Assembly (NCBI RefSeq): GCF_010183535.1
Contig: NC_071333.1
Coordinates: forward strand, 7,810,587 to 7,874,586
Source of the DNA: Caenorhabditis remanei
Taxonomy: Eukaryota > Nematoda > Chromadorea > Rhabditida > Rhabditidae
DNA: 64,000 bases
Direction: 5' to 3'
Part shown: in pieces, positions 1 to 21,702 of the stretch
How the letters are laid out: each line of letters begins with the position of its first letter
Position numbering within the stretch: position 1 is the first letter of the stretch
The notes under the pieces: model-generated
Told to the model about the DNA's origin: nothing
Database searches by the model: none
The model's input: only the letters and a program-made list of their open reading frames with translations
Position numbers and translations under genes: made by a program

Positions 1-56
1 TTTCGATTTCTTGTCGAGCGCACTTGAACGGAAACTATGACTTCCGGTCAACCTAC

Positions 57-3828
<3,772 letters not shown>

Positions 3829-5276
3829 CTGAAAATCTGATGTTAGAACTGTAGATAACGAATGAGCCATATTCGGAATGAAGATGAAAAGAAGTTTCAT
3901 GTTCTAATAAAAAGACTGTATTCATGCGTAAATATTTGTTCTTTTTTTCTGATGTTTGTCATCCTTTTAAATATTTATAAATTCCAGACAGTCATGTCAA
4001 ATTGGTTTCTAAAAAACAGTGACTGCTGATTAATTGGAATGTCCTTCAAGTAATTTACTGCAGCAAATTAAAATCATCATATATGCGTATGAAAAAAGAA
4101 AGAAAAGAAAGACGCCGACCAAAAACCTGCCGCTTCTGACGCGGAAGATAACTCATTAAAATGGGGACCACTCGCTCTCAGTCAAAGAATAAGTGGGAAT
4201 GAAAAGAATGAGATCTTAGATTTATGGCTCGTCATTTTTCATATTTTTCACGTTTCCAATGAGGGGGTACGAATCAATGGGAGGAAACTTCGGATAGCAT
4301 CAGAAGTCAGGATTGGAAAAAATAGAAACGAGTGGGATGAATGAATGAGGGGAACGGCACTTCTAACCAGTACTGAATTTTAAAGTTGGAAGACGAAAGA
4401 ATAGAGATGAAGAAAACAAGTGATGATGATGGAGAATGGAAACTGAACAACAGAACACGACGGTTGGTTTTTTTGTTGGAATTCGTAAAGATATAACATC
4501 ACATATTGCGCACCATCTGGTTGGATATTGAGAAAAATCTGAAAACAAAGTTCCGTTCCTTCATTCCTATTCAATCGACGATGTTAGTAATGTGGAAATT
4601 GAGATTCCATTCAGTTCAGCTTCAAAAAATTCACTAAATTATTTACTTGTTATTTTTCTTTACGTCATAAATATTTTTTAAAGTGGCCTGGGAGAGTATT
4701 TGAGCAAAAATTATTTGTTTTGATACGAGTCAAAGATACTGCAAATGGTTTAGTTCACGGAGTCGGTGTGTCTCTGTAAACTTGACAAGGGGATGAACTG
4801 AGAAACTCCAAATAAACATTTATAGAAAAGCGGTGGACTCTTCATTCTTGTAGTTAAAATCAACTTTTCAGTGATTGCAGGAAAATGAAAAAACCGGACA
4901 TTAAAAATTCAAGAAACATTTCCTCAACGACATTGTTTAAGAGAGATAAATGTGAAATGTTGGGTAGCCAGAGTTATCCCAAATAACTAGAAACTGTGAA
5001 ATAACATAATTTACATCCTAAATCTTCGAAAGTCCATATTCTGCTGAGGTCAAACTATGATGTGGTAGTTTTTGCTATGTCATCCAAAACTCTCTATAGT
5101 TGACGATTATGCCTAGAGAACTTATGCAAAAGAGTCGAATTTCCAAACAAAAAAAGACGCAAGCTATGTCCATTCAAGGTCGAAAAATGTTGCGGAAGGC
5201 AGCTTGCACCCTCATGCACTCACTGACTGGTTTTGAATTTCTCAATTAAAACGAAACTAATGCGAGATTTACGGAT
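3829..5276. other. Upstream flank of mgl-1, no gene seen
   Basis: AT-rich sequence upstream of the first recognised mgl-1 exon. A TTTTCAG acceptor sits at 3835-3829 just before that exon, so either a spliced leader or an undetected upstream non-coding exon is expected. I see no coding exon here. Confidence 0.4.
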
Positions 5277-5572
5277 ATGTCTCAAGTAGATGAACAAGGT
5301 AACATAATATGTGTTGGAGACAAAGAAAACGAGACAGAAGCAGAAGCAGTAGCAAAAAAGAGACAAAATGAGGAAGAACAGGCAGACAAGAAAAAAACAC
5401 GAAAGAAAAATCTTGAGGAAATGCGGCTAATTTTCAATTCGTACTTAGCAAGATCCAAACATGAGGCCTGCTGCGTATTTACATATAATGATACTTTTTA
5501 CTCGTTTTAAGATTTGTGAAAATGATTTTACAGACATCTCCCATCACTCTCAGACGTAGGAAAATAGATTGA
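5277..5572 (+). CDS. Tentative two-exon small gene, charged coiled-coil-like protein
   Basis: Exon 1 (5277-5474) encodes 66 residues with an acidic then lysine/glutamate-rich stretch (ENETEAEAVAKKRQNEEEQ) and the amphipathic segment NLEEMRLIFNSYLARSKHEACC. Without splicing the frame runs to a stop at 5510. A donor GTATTT at 5475 and an acceptor TTTTACAG ending at 5533 define a 59-nt intron of typical nematode size. They join in frame to exon 2 (5534-5572), ending TSPITLRRRKID-stop and giving 78 residues. I do not recognise the family. There is no clear acceptor directly before the ATG. The composition looks protein-like, but chance is possible, so confidence is low. Confidence 0.3.
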
Positions 5573-8500
5573 GCAGTCCCAAGAGTCTCATAAATTTTGA
5601 TTCCACCCCCTACGCACATCACTCGCTATCTGATTACTATCAAAATAAGGTTTAGTTCCTTTTGATTCAATTCAGAACAAAAAATAACTGGCTACTCACT
5701 CGATATATGAATAAAATTATGCTGTACTATACTAGAAAGGGAACAATGAGATGGCATCAAAGATTGCGTGCTAGGAGCTTTAGAATCGAGAAGAAAGATT
5801 TGTTTTCCCTCAACATAATTCGATAATGTTGGCAACATTCGCTGCTAGATTCAATCAATTTTCAACACCATTCGCCGGTTTCCTTCAATTTTTTGTTAGT
5901 TTCAAAGAGTGTTCTTTTTTTTGGTTGTAGTTGAATAAAATATTGAAATGGTGAAATGAAACGTTTCTTGACATATTAGTTTGCAGAGTTAGCGTAGTTA
6001 GTGATTGAGATGATTTATGACTCGAACAAAGTAGTGAATGCAGTCACTGAATGTGTACAACTAATAAATCTCTGTTTTTGCTAGAAAAAGTAACAATTTT
6101 CTAGAATCCTATTTCTTTTTTCTCAAAAACTGAACAAAACGGAGGATGGATCATAAGCATCCAATGTTTTAATGCAATGTTGAAACTAGTTGTGTTAAAG
6201 TTTGTTGCTCTTGTTATTAAAGATAGTAAGCAGGCTACCAGAACAGCTTCACATTACTTTTTTATTCAAAAAACTTGCGATGCTAAAATCCAAGGTGTTG
6301 TCAGCAATTGACCTAACTAATAGATTTCGAATAATTTTTTTGGTATCATGCTCTCCTCCAACCACATACAAAGTTTAAATGTTAAAGACTCCTATCAAAT
6401 TAAAATCAGTGGGCGAATAATGCTGTATAGCACAAACAATGTATCTGAAAACAAACGTGTGAATAATCGACGCTTCCGTGTGTTCATTCTCCTACACAAA
6501 TTCTCGTTTCTCCTGTCTCTGGAGACTTTCAGGAAGTGAATGAAGCATGCCTGGATATTCACAATCTTCTAATTGTCTGAGAATTTTTTTTGAGATATGC
6601 GAATAGTGAAAACATGAATACATGAATGCGACCATAACGAGTGGATGGAACCATTTCTGTGTATTGGTAATGAATATTTGGAAAATACTAATGATGTGAA
6701 AAAAGAAAATAATAAGAAATTCCTCTAAAAGCCGGGCAACAAATAGAAAAAGACACTCGTGAGAAAAAAAAAGAAATTGGTGTGAGAGGTGAGAAAGTAT
6801 GAAAAGATAGCTGGAGGAAACAAAACACTACTTTTCCCGAAACTCATCCTCCTGCTCCTCATGTTTCCAAAAAAAGCCTCCCATTTTCATAACAATAAGT
6901 AACTTGTTGGAGTGTCCATTTTTGCTTAAAAAAAGAAGAAAGGCAGTAAATATTTCTCATTTTCTTCCTTTTTAGCACCTACTCCACCACGAACAAAGAA
7001 AAGTAAAAAAACGTTGAAAACACTTGAAAACTGAAATACTTTTCGACACAGAAACCAAACCCTTTACGGCGTTGGTTGGGTTTAGTTTCGGTTGTCTATG
7101 AAAATGCTCATTTAGTGGAAGAGGACGGGAGTTTTAGAAAATGACTATTTTATTTCAAATGCTTAGACGGTGCCAACACCAGGGGAACAGTGTGTGATGT
7201 GCACTATAATTTAAGGCAGTAAAAAACAAACTAATTACGGGTGTTAGTAGGATTGGAATTTGTTTTTTCTTGACAGTTTTGTGTTTTTCTAGAAATTCCA
7301 CTTCAAGCCAAAACATAATTGTTAACATTTCTGTTATGCAACCGTAGGGTTGTGATTATCCTTTTACTATTTCAATCAGAAAACAAAATATTCTAACCGA
7401 AACACTTCAGAGATGGCATACTGTAAAAATGAAAACGATGTCTCATACTTTAATTATAACAGTTATCAACAACTGTTCTAAAGAAAGCTAAACCTTTGGA
7501 CATTTCATCTAGACTTGAAAAAAACAATGCGAGCTTCACAAACATAGACAACCACAAAAAAATGTTTGTTTCCTGCATGACAACACAGTGGACCACGGAA
7601 ACTTATTTAGAGAAAATTATCGTCCAATTTTTTTACTTCTCTGTGTAACATGTATACTTTAGTACTACTCCTACATATGAATACGACTGGGAACCGTTGG
7701 GTGTAAAAATCTAAATCTAAGTTCCGAGATGAAAGAATAGAAGAAGAGAAAGAAAAAAAAAGCATAGATCGTGAGTATTTTTCGTTTTTCACTTTCCACA
7801 CCAAAACTACCGCCGCACACTGCAAGAATTGAATTTTCTGTCGGGAGGGACCCGACAAAGGAAAGTGGGAAAAGATGACGCAAGTACTCAACGTGATTTT
7901 ACAACAGCGACTATGGAACTCCGAGCATATAGTAGTGCTAAACGTGGCAGCAGAAAAGAACTTCGAAAAAAGAAGGAGCCAATTATTTGGAAGGAGTTCT
8001 ATAGAAAAACGAATGTCCAAATCGTAAACCTCACGAAAAAAAAGAAAGTCGGAAGTTAGAATTTCTAAAGTTTATTTTAAGAGCAACTACACGAATTGGA
8101 AATTATGCTTTAAACATAGCAATTACAGAACAAAATATTTTTTAGTCATATGAAAATTTGAAAAAAAATCTCCTGCATATCCTAGCAAGTCATGGGAATG
8201 TTATGACGTTTTGCCAACATTGGTAACGTTTGAGTAAACTAACTAACAAAGTCAATTAGTGAGAATACTCTCCCGGCTATATTTTAGATCATCTCCATCA
8301 TTCATTCACGTTATTCTAAGAACCAATTCAAATCATTTATCATGTAGACTGTATGCCTCATGAACAGTAAAAATAGTGTTTGCCATAAATTGTTCATCTT
8401 AATGGCAAAAAGAATAATGAGGATGAGACGACAAAAGAAATAAAGGCCTTGAAGTAAATGAGCACTCATTTTTCATACGGCATAAATGTGATTCGGGCTT

Positions 8501-8725
8501 TCAGTGCTTCTTCCTAATTTGTTTTTCACTTTCTTTTAAGTTTGGAACAAAAAACCTTTCGTGACCAATTTATTCAAACAAAACAAATGGAGAAGGGGCA
8601 ATTTGATGGAGGATAGATGATGAAGTTCTACTCATGTACACACAAAATATTCTAAAAAGGGAAGGACGACAATACTTTACTGGGAAGTGCAAAGCGAGAC
8701 ATTTTGGCAATGCTCTGCTTTTTAT
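5573..8725. other. Intergenic region, no gene seen
   Basis: About 3.1 kb of AT-rich DNA between the tentative small gene and the 3' end of the CDF-like gene. Open frames here (for example 7607-8020 minus) have low-complexity Phe/Ser-rich translations and no splice structure or family resemblance. A poly(A) signal for the CDF-like gene lies at 8569-8574. Confidence 0.5.
8569..8574 (-). terminator. Poly(A) signal AATAAA of the CDF-like gene
   Basis: TTTATT on the plus strand reads AATAAA on the minus strand, about 150 bases beyond the stop codon at 8726. It is the nearest canonical hexamer I found. Confidence 0.45.
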
Positions 8726-10108
8726 CTAAAGTTGTTCATACTCGTCTTGTGGGTGTTCGAGGGCGAAGTATTCGTGGTAAAGTTGGTATCCTATGGAAGA
8801 AATATTTGTGAGAATGAGGATACTGGTGATGTATGTTGTGACGACATCAGCAATCAAGTTATCCTTCTGTAAAAATAGCAAACCAGATTGAAACGTGATA
8901 ATGTAAACCTCACATTGACTATAATTAACAGAGATGAGACAAGCACGAAGTATGCGACAAAATGGTATACAAAACCATGCATCAGTTGGTTTCGTTTGGA
9001 TCCAGTGTAGAGAGAGAAATTGTAACCTCGTTCACGTTGCCAAGCTGAAAAATCAATATTTCATCTAGTGCAGTTTGGCAGTTTTTTCCACATTTCTATC
9101 AAGAATAGTTGTATAAGATGGGATTGAACTGTCTCATTGTTTCAAAGTAGCACACTAGCATTTGTGCAAGCTTTGTGATAAAATGATCTACAAAAGTGCT
9201 ATGAAATAAAAATGTCACATCATATTTTGTGGAAACTACTATGATTAAGTTTCAAACAAATATCGAAATAGCTTTACACAGACAGGAGACAATGAATTTT
9301 TTACATTTTGTCTTAAATAAAAACGTACTTCTGAAATGACACAATGTCTGCAATGTGTTAGCAGTCATTGCCAGAGCAGTTCCAATAGACAAGTACATCC
9401 GATTGATCTCAAATTAATTGTATTTGAAATTATTTTTAAAACGATACTCAAACTTACATCAAAATCCATAGTTGCAGCTCGTCCCGAAGCCGTGAGCAAG
9501 AAAGCAACAAACAAGAGGAACAACACAACATTGGTTATTCCAACTGTGATTATTTCAGTCAATCGTTTTCCTGGAGTAGCTGATCTGTCGTATTGAAAAA
9601 GCTCCAAATGGTCTGCAAAGATTCTAGTTGCATCGGCTACTAGCGTCAGACTGTTGCCAAGTACTCCGATGGTGAGCTGTAAATAAAATGAAAGTAAGTT
9701 ATTTTTTATTACAGTGCAATGTATTAGTTTTAAATTCAATTGTTCGTAAAAGTTATTAACAAATAAATTTCAAAATAAATTTTATTTACGGGAGAGTCAA
9801 AAGTTTCAAATTCTTTTGCTTATTTATGCATTATGTAAACATAAGTAGAAAAACTTCTTCTCAAAGCAAATTTATCATGGAAAAATAAACAGATTTTGAA
9901 AAGATAAAACATTATTAATCTTACCTGGGCAATTACTACAGCCAATGTATAATACGTGTTCAGTTTTTCCAACATGCTCTCTCTGAATAGGACAAAATGA
10001 CAATGAAAACAAACGATCGGTTAAAACAAACCGCTGCTGATAAGAATGGGTTGAATCGATTCGAATGCGAGGGATATCTGGTTGCGGGTCAAACATGTTT
10101 TCTTCCAT
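8726..10108 (-). CDS. Six-pass membrane protein, divergent cation diffusion facilitator-like
   Basis: Six exons (10108-10032, 9982-9925, 9676-9458, 9407-9329, 9044-8914, 8866-8726) join in phase to give a 234-residue protein. The start follows a TTTAG acceptor at 10117-10116. About six hydrophobic segments are visible: TYYTLAVVIAQLTIGVLG, NSLTLVADATRIFADHLELF, ITVGITNVVLFLLFVAFLL, MYLSIGTALAMTANTL, FVYHFVAYFVLVSSLLII and VTTYITSILILTNISS. The run GNSLTLVADATRIFADHLELF resembles the TM1-TM2 turn of CDF/ZnT zinc transporters (GSLALLSDAxHMLSD). By this hand alignment the usual metal-binding His of TM2 is Arg, and the TM5 HxxxD appears as HFVAY, so zinc transport is doubtful. There is no cytosolic C-terminal CDF domain; the tail after the last segment is short. 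Exon 4 uses an unusual TTTGAG acceptor. The family call is inference; SUR-7-like or TMEM163-like proteins are alternatives. Confidence 0.7.
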
Positions 10109-12539
10109 TGCAACTCTAAAATGAATGATTTATTGTTGTGGCCAAGACAAATAAATAATCAGTTCAACAGTACAAAGATTGACGACAAAATGAGTTTTAC
10201 TTGAAAAGACTATTTTAACTTTAGAGAATAAGAGTCCATTTCAAAACTTGTTTACAGAAATTGAAACAATTAACTGAAAAAACTGACCGAGATACCACGA
10301 TAGCTCCGTATTCCTCTGACTGGTCTTGCATAATGCAAAAGTTAAGTTTTTGAGTAAAAACACAACAATTCAGGAATGGTGTGCTCAACCAACCAATCTT
10401 ATCAATATGTACACGCGAATAGCCAGTCAGCGACTTTTGACGTATAGTTTTATGAAAGACTGGGTAGCTCTGTCTATGTATCAGCCATCTATAATCTAAC
10501 ACTAATCTTATCTTTCTTGGTTATTTAAGCCACAGGGAATTGTTTTTTAGCAGAGAGAAAAATATTAGTTAAGTGACAAGACCGAAGAGAAAAATATGAA
10601 GGAGGAAAATGTTGAAACCATTTTGTCTAATCAGTTGACCACCACTCACTTTGCTCCTCTTATTGACTAGAGACTATAATATTTTTGTTTTGTACGTTAT
10701 GGACTGTTGTGACTTGTGTTTTCAACGTGCCTGGAAAATATTACCCTCTATCATGTTTCGAGAGGATCGAGATAGTATGTTTCTTTTTTTTCAATTTCCA
10801 GTAGAATTTTTCAGGTTTTGACAGTTATAAAATGTTTTCGTGTTTTTTCTTTTTTTCGCAAATTGCTTTCCATGACTCGACATTGTTCTCTCCTCTCCTC
10901 GTGAACTGTACTGTATTTGATAGTACCCAATTCTGCATTTTATTAGCATTATTTCTTATTTATTCAGAAATGTACTATCCATCTCCTCTCTACTTGTGCT
11001 CTGTTCTTATAACCAACAATAATATTTCGTGAGAGAAACTTTGAGATGACATCGAAGTGGACAGTTAGATACTTATGATGATGTTTTACTTATTCGCCAG
11101 CACCCGACCTGTCTGGGTACTTAGGATCTAGTTCATGAACACATGTCCTTGGAAGAATACCCAGACTCTATTGTGCGTCTTCTCTTCATTACGCAGCGGC
11201 ACCTCTTTTCGGCATCCAACACAAAACCACGAACACACTTCAATACTCAAACAATATGATGAGACCGGAAATGATATAATGGAGTGGTTTCGATCAGAAA
11301 AGTTTAAAACTTGACAATTCAATTGACATACTTTTAGTCTTTTGTCATTCAAAGAGTGAATCCGCTGGAGATTCATAATCTATATTCTGCATTTTTATTT
11401 AGCTAACTGTGTATGGTCAAATATAGAATATAGATAATTTATTGTTATCAGCTGGAATGCAAACAATGGTCACTGTTCTGCCCATCGAATGTAGGTATGG
11501 ATTGGTGTAGAGGGGTAAACATGGATAGATGGACGGCACCTATAGATGCGAACCGCTGATAATCGTCGTTGTTAAACAAGCATTTGTGAAGACACTCAGA
11601 CGATGTAAGTTACGTTTATTTTGATGACTGGAGTTTGACAAACAAAACATGATTTCAGTTTTCAACATAATTTTTACTTGAAAAAGCATAAATGAAAACG
11701 GTAGAATCCTAAAACCTCAGATCCATTAGCCATCTTAAGTCTTCCGTACGGTCGTCTCCATCTTAACTGCCATATAATTATAAAAGAAGAAGACGAGGAT
11801 GAGAAATAATATCCGTACAATTATCCTCGCAGCTCTCATTTTTCGCCGGTGTGCCGACCACTCGCACGCACACAATGCCAATCGGCAGGTGTTCAAACTG
11901 AAATTTGAATGGCGATGACCCTGTTGTTGACAAACTCAACGCATCCTTTTCGTTTCTCACCAGATCCGACCAAAAAATGAAAAAAGAAGGGTGAGGGGAA
12001 GAAACGGATCGAAAATTTGCAGGAAGAAAACAGTGAAACCCATTTCAAGAAAAGAAAACGCCATACGAAAAATTGGAATAGGGTCGTAAATTTCGTGAAT
12101 TTCTATCAAACCTTCCATTTTACCCTTTACCCAACATCCAACCAACAATTACGTTTTTCACTTTCCGGAAGCTAGAAAACTTTTCCCGAAGTGCTGACAG
12201 AAATAAGAATACGCAAGGAATTTAAAGAATCACATATTTCGTTTTTGTCTTCTCATACTTTTTTGCCTGTTAGTATCTTAAATATCATCGAACGAATAGA
12301 CACACCTATAAGAACTTTTTGCCGTCGCTCTCTCTTTGATTCAAGATTATAATCTTCCCCATCTTTCACTGCGCGTTGAACACATTCTTTTTTCAACCCA
12401 TTCTCTTTTCCAACCCATACGACCCTTACTATATCGATAAGCATTTCTTTGTTTGCTTTGCTTGATTGGAGGTCCATCAACACTTCCTTTACCTGGTAAA
12501 CAATTTTCTTTTTCTCGTCTTCTCTAACGATACAAGCAA

Positions 12540-12690
12540 GCCACGACGTGTCATAAATAGGCTCCGCCTTCCTTCGTTTCGGGAGGCGGCCGATGCGAGG
12601 CCAGGCACCACCACTTACCATTCATAGTGTGTATGTGAGCGCGTCCTCTCCTCGTCCTGCCTTTCTGCCATTGCTTCTTTCGGTGCACTT
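12540..12690 (-). promoter_or_regulatory. GC-rich patch with strong splice donor, possible distal promoter and first exon
   Basis: This patch is clearly richer in G and C than its surroundings. On the minus strand it contains CACTATGAATG followed directly by GTAAGTGG, a near-consensus donor. It could be a non-coding first exon, with promoter, for the CDF-like gene about 2.5 kb downstream. Joining it to the acceptor at 10116 would leave the ATG here out of frame with that protein, so a 5'UTR role is more likely. This is inference. Confidence 0.3.
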
Positions 12691-15167
12691 GTTGTCATGC
12701 ACACTCAGATTGCTGACTTGTGAGCAAGAGCTTCTTGTATTCATATTCCCTGCCTAATTATGTATTCTTTTGGTAAGTTTAAAACAATCCACCGTCCGCA
12801 GTTTCTTATGATGTGCTCCGAGCCAACATGTGTTCGAAGCACCACGAGAAGCTGCAGATGGAGTAGTTTGTTCCATTTTGCAAAAAACTCTAATGTTGAA
12901 TTATAGGGAAATCAAAAACAAAAACTGAACAGACACTGATAAAAGCAATATTTTTGTGTAATTTGGAACAGATACTGGGAAATTTGACAAGTATATTGCT
13001 GAGAAAGCGCGCTACTGAAGAAAAAATGGGCGTACCAATGAAATTTGAGATATCGGCATTCAAACAATGAGTTTTTGAAAGAAGTCAATTAGCCAAGACA
13101 TTTGAAACATTTTGAAACTTGGTTACAATAAAGTTTAGAATAAACTTCAATATACCGTCGTTAGCTTTGAAATGTTGAGGAATTGGAATGCTAATAATTT
13201 GTTTTTGAAAAACGATATAAATCAGCTTTTTTTTCAATGTTCGGCTGATACATAAAACATTAGTCATTATTCATTCACAGGTTTCTTTTTCATGAGAAAA
13301 ATGCTATAATAGACTAAAAGCCTTCATTTCGTTCGATCAGATTCGCCCAAAGACAACAAGTATTTCAAAAATCTCTCAATAGAAATCTACGTTTTCTCAG
13401 CTCTCACATCATTAGCATTTCACGAGAGAAGGCGTAAGGAGAAAAATGAAGCCAATAGGCAAAGCCGACATGATGTCATTCCGACTCAAATTTTCATTTG
13501 AAGGAAACGAAGAAGTATATTCATTCTGTCGTTACTTCCTTCTCGAGTTTAACAAAACAATGATTGAGAGCTCCTCGGTGTGATTTTATATAGGAAATCT
13601 TCTTTGACAACCTAGGCTGATGTCATTTCGAGACCAACAATTTACCGATCCATTATTTGCCGTAAAGATGATATCTAAAAAGACGTGGAAACGACTAATT
13701 TATGCGTTTGGATCCAATTCTATCCAAGCCAAACAATGGAAAAGAAAAAAGAAAATGTGCAGATATGAAATTGGTAGAAAAAGTTAATAAAAGAGAGTGG
13801 CTTCGTAATTTCTTATTCAGTTTCTCCTTCTCTTTTCCCCATCCTTCTCGATACCAACAAAGAAAATAAACTCAGGAGTCCAGTTGAATAGAAACTAGTA
13901 AGATGAAGTATAATGGAAGGTAAAAGTTTAAATCATGACATCAAACAGCTTTCGAATACAGGGATGATTTTAGGAAAAATGAATTTCAAAAATACAGGGA
14001 AAGTCTGACATAGTTAGTAGAAATATCAAGACTACTGTTCTGAAGGTAACCCAAACCGTTTCAAATGTGAGCACAGAATTTGGTCAATCAATTCAAATTT
14101 CTTCGTTAATTCAACACATTGGTTTGAACTGCTCAAGTGTGCTTCTTTTCACTATCAAAAACTCGTAGGATTTTTCATTTTTTGCACATACTAATTGAGT
14201 AAGAACTACTGACGCGACGTTTGTTTCATTTAATGCTACAATGGTTACTCTAAAAAATAACCCTAAGCATTCTACTGTAATATTATCTTTTTTTTTAATT
14301 TTGCACATAATTTCAAGCAAATTCAAAAACTTCTCTGATTAACTTTTGCTTCATGCATTTTTCTCGTCGCTCAAACTTTTCGATCCCAAAAAAGCAAAAA
14401 TCTCTGCAACAATTTTTTTTCATACCATCTATAAAACGGTTCCCAAACAATCTGCAATTCGAAACTCATACAGAACGCAGTCACCGTGTCGGACTACACC
14501 AAAATGAAGTAAACATGAGGAACATTTGAACTTTTTATATTTGTTAGTTTACCGGAAATGAAAATGAAAATGACAATTTTTTAAAGAAACAAAACATTCG
14601 GGGGTGATACGAGGCATGGGAATTCTTAGGAACAGGTGAAAGGCATGAAAAAACTAGCAGAAAAATAATAAAAATAAAGATCTCAAGTAGAAATAGAAAA
14701 TAGAAATTTAAAAAGAAGAACGGAGGCGGGAGAAAAATATTTAGATAGTTATAGCTTGTCATGATGAAAATTAAATGGTTAAGGGACGGTAGGGAGTTTC
14801 CAGAAGACTAAAAATAAACATTACAACTCGATCAGTTCGTTGCTATTCCAGGAATTTCTCGTATTTTGATAGAAGAAAATTTTGAAAAAATCGTTACACA
14901 TAAATCAGTTACAAGACCATATAGAACTCTTTTGATTATAGTTTCAACAAGAAAAATTATAAAATATTGATAAAGTGCGTGAACGAGTTTTTGATTGAGA
15001 TAATGCGCAAGAAAAGGCAGGACGGAAAGAAACAGTTGGTATTTGATTGGTGGCTGAGCAGATGAGGGAAACAGAAAACTTCGCAGGGGAAACTTTTATG
15101 GAATTATGAGATCGAGGAATGAATTGGGACTATGTTTGGTAAGCACCGTTTGTTGTTACTTTTTGAT

Positions 15168-15173
15168 TTTATT
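15168..15173 (-). terminator. Poly(A) signal AATAAA of grk-1
   Basis: TTTATT on the plus strand, about 60 bases past the grk-1 stop codon at 15234, at a typical distance for a nematode 3'UTR. Confidence 0.5.
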
Positions 15174-15233
15174 GAACCAGAACCAAACTATATTTGTACT
15201 AAACAAAGAAAGAAATAAACAAATTCTAGATGT

Positions 15234-21702
<6,469 letters not shown>

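Larger units (their letters stand above)
10116..15233. other. Intergenic region upstream of the CDF-like gene
   Basis: About 5.1 kb without a supported gene, between the 5' end of the CDF-like gene and the 3' end of grk-1; both are on the minus strand. It contains a local GC-rich patch at about 12540-12680, listed separately. The rest is AT-rich with many homopolymer runs. The grk-1 poly(A) signal is at 15168-15173. Confidence 0.5.

Noticed and set aside
7607..8020. 137-codon minus-strand ORF
   Set aside because: Phe/Ser-rich translation of A/T-rich sequence, no homology recognised and no splice signals in consistent positions.
12253..12621. 122-codon minus-strand ORF in the upstream region of the CDF-like gene
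   Set aside because: Its apparent start overlaps a consensus splice donor (ATG followed by GTAAGT), so the ORF is probably intron sequence.
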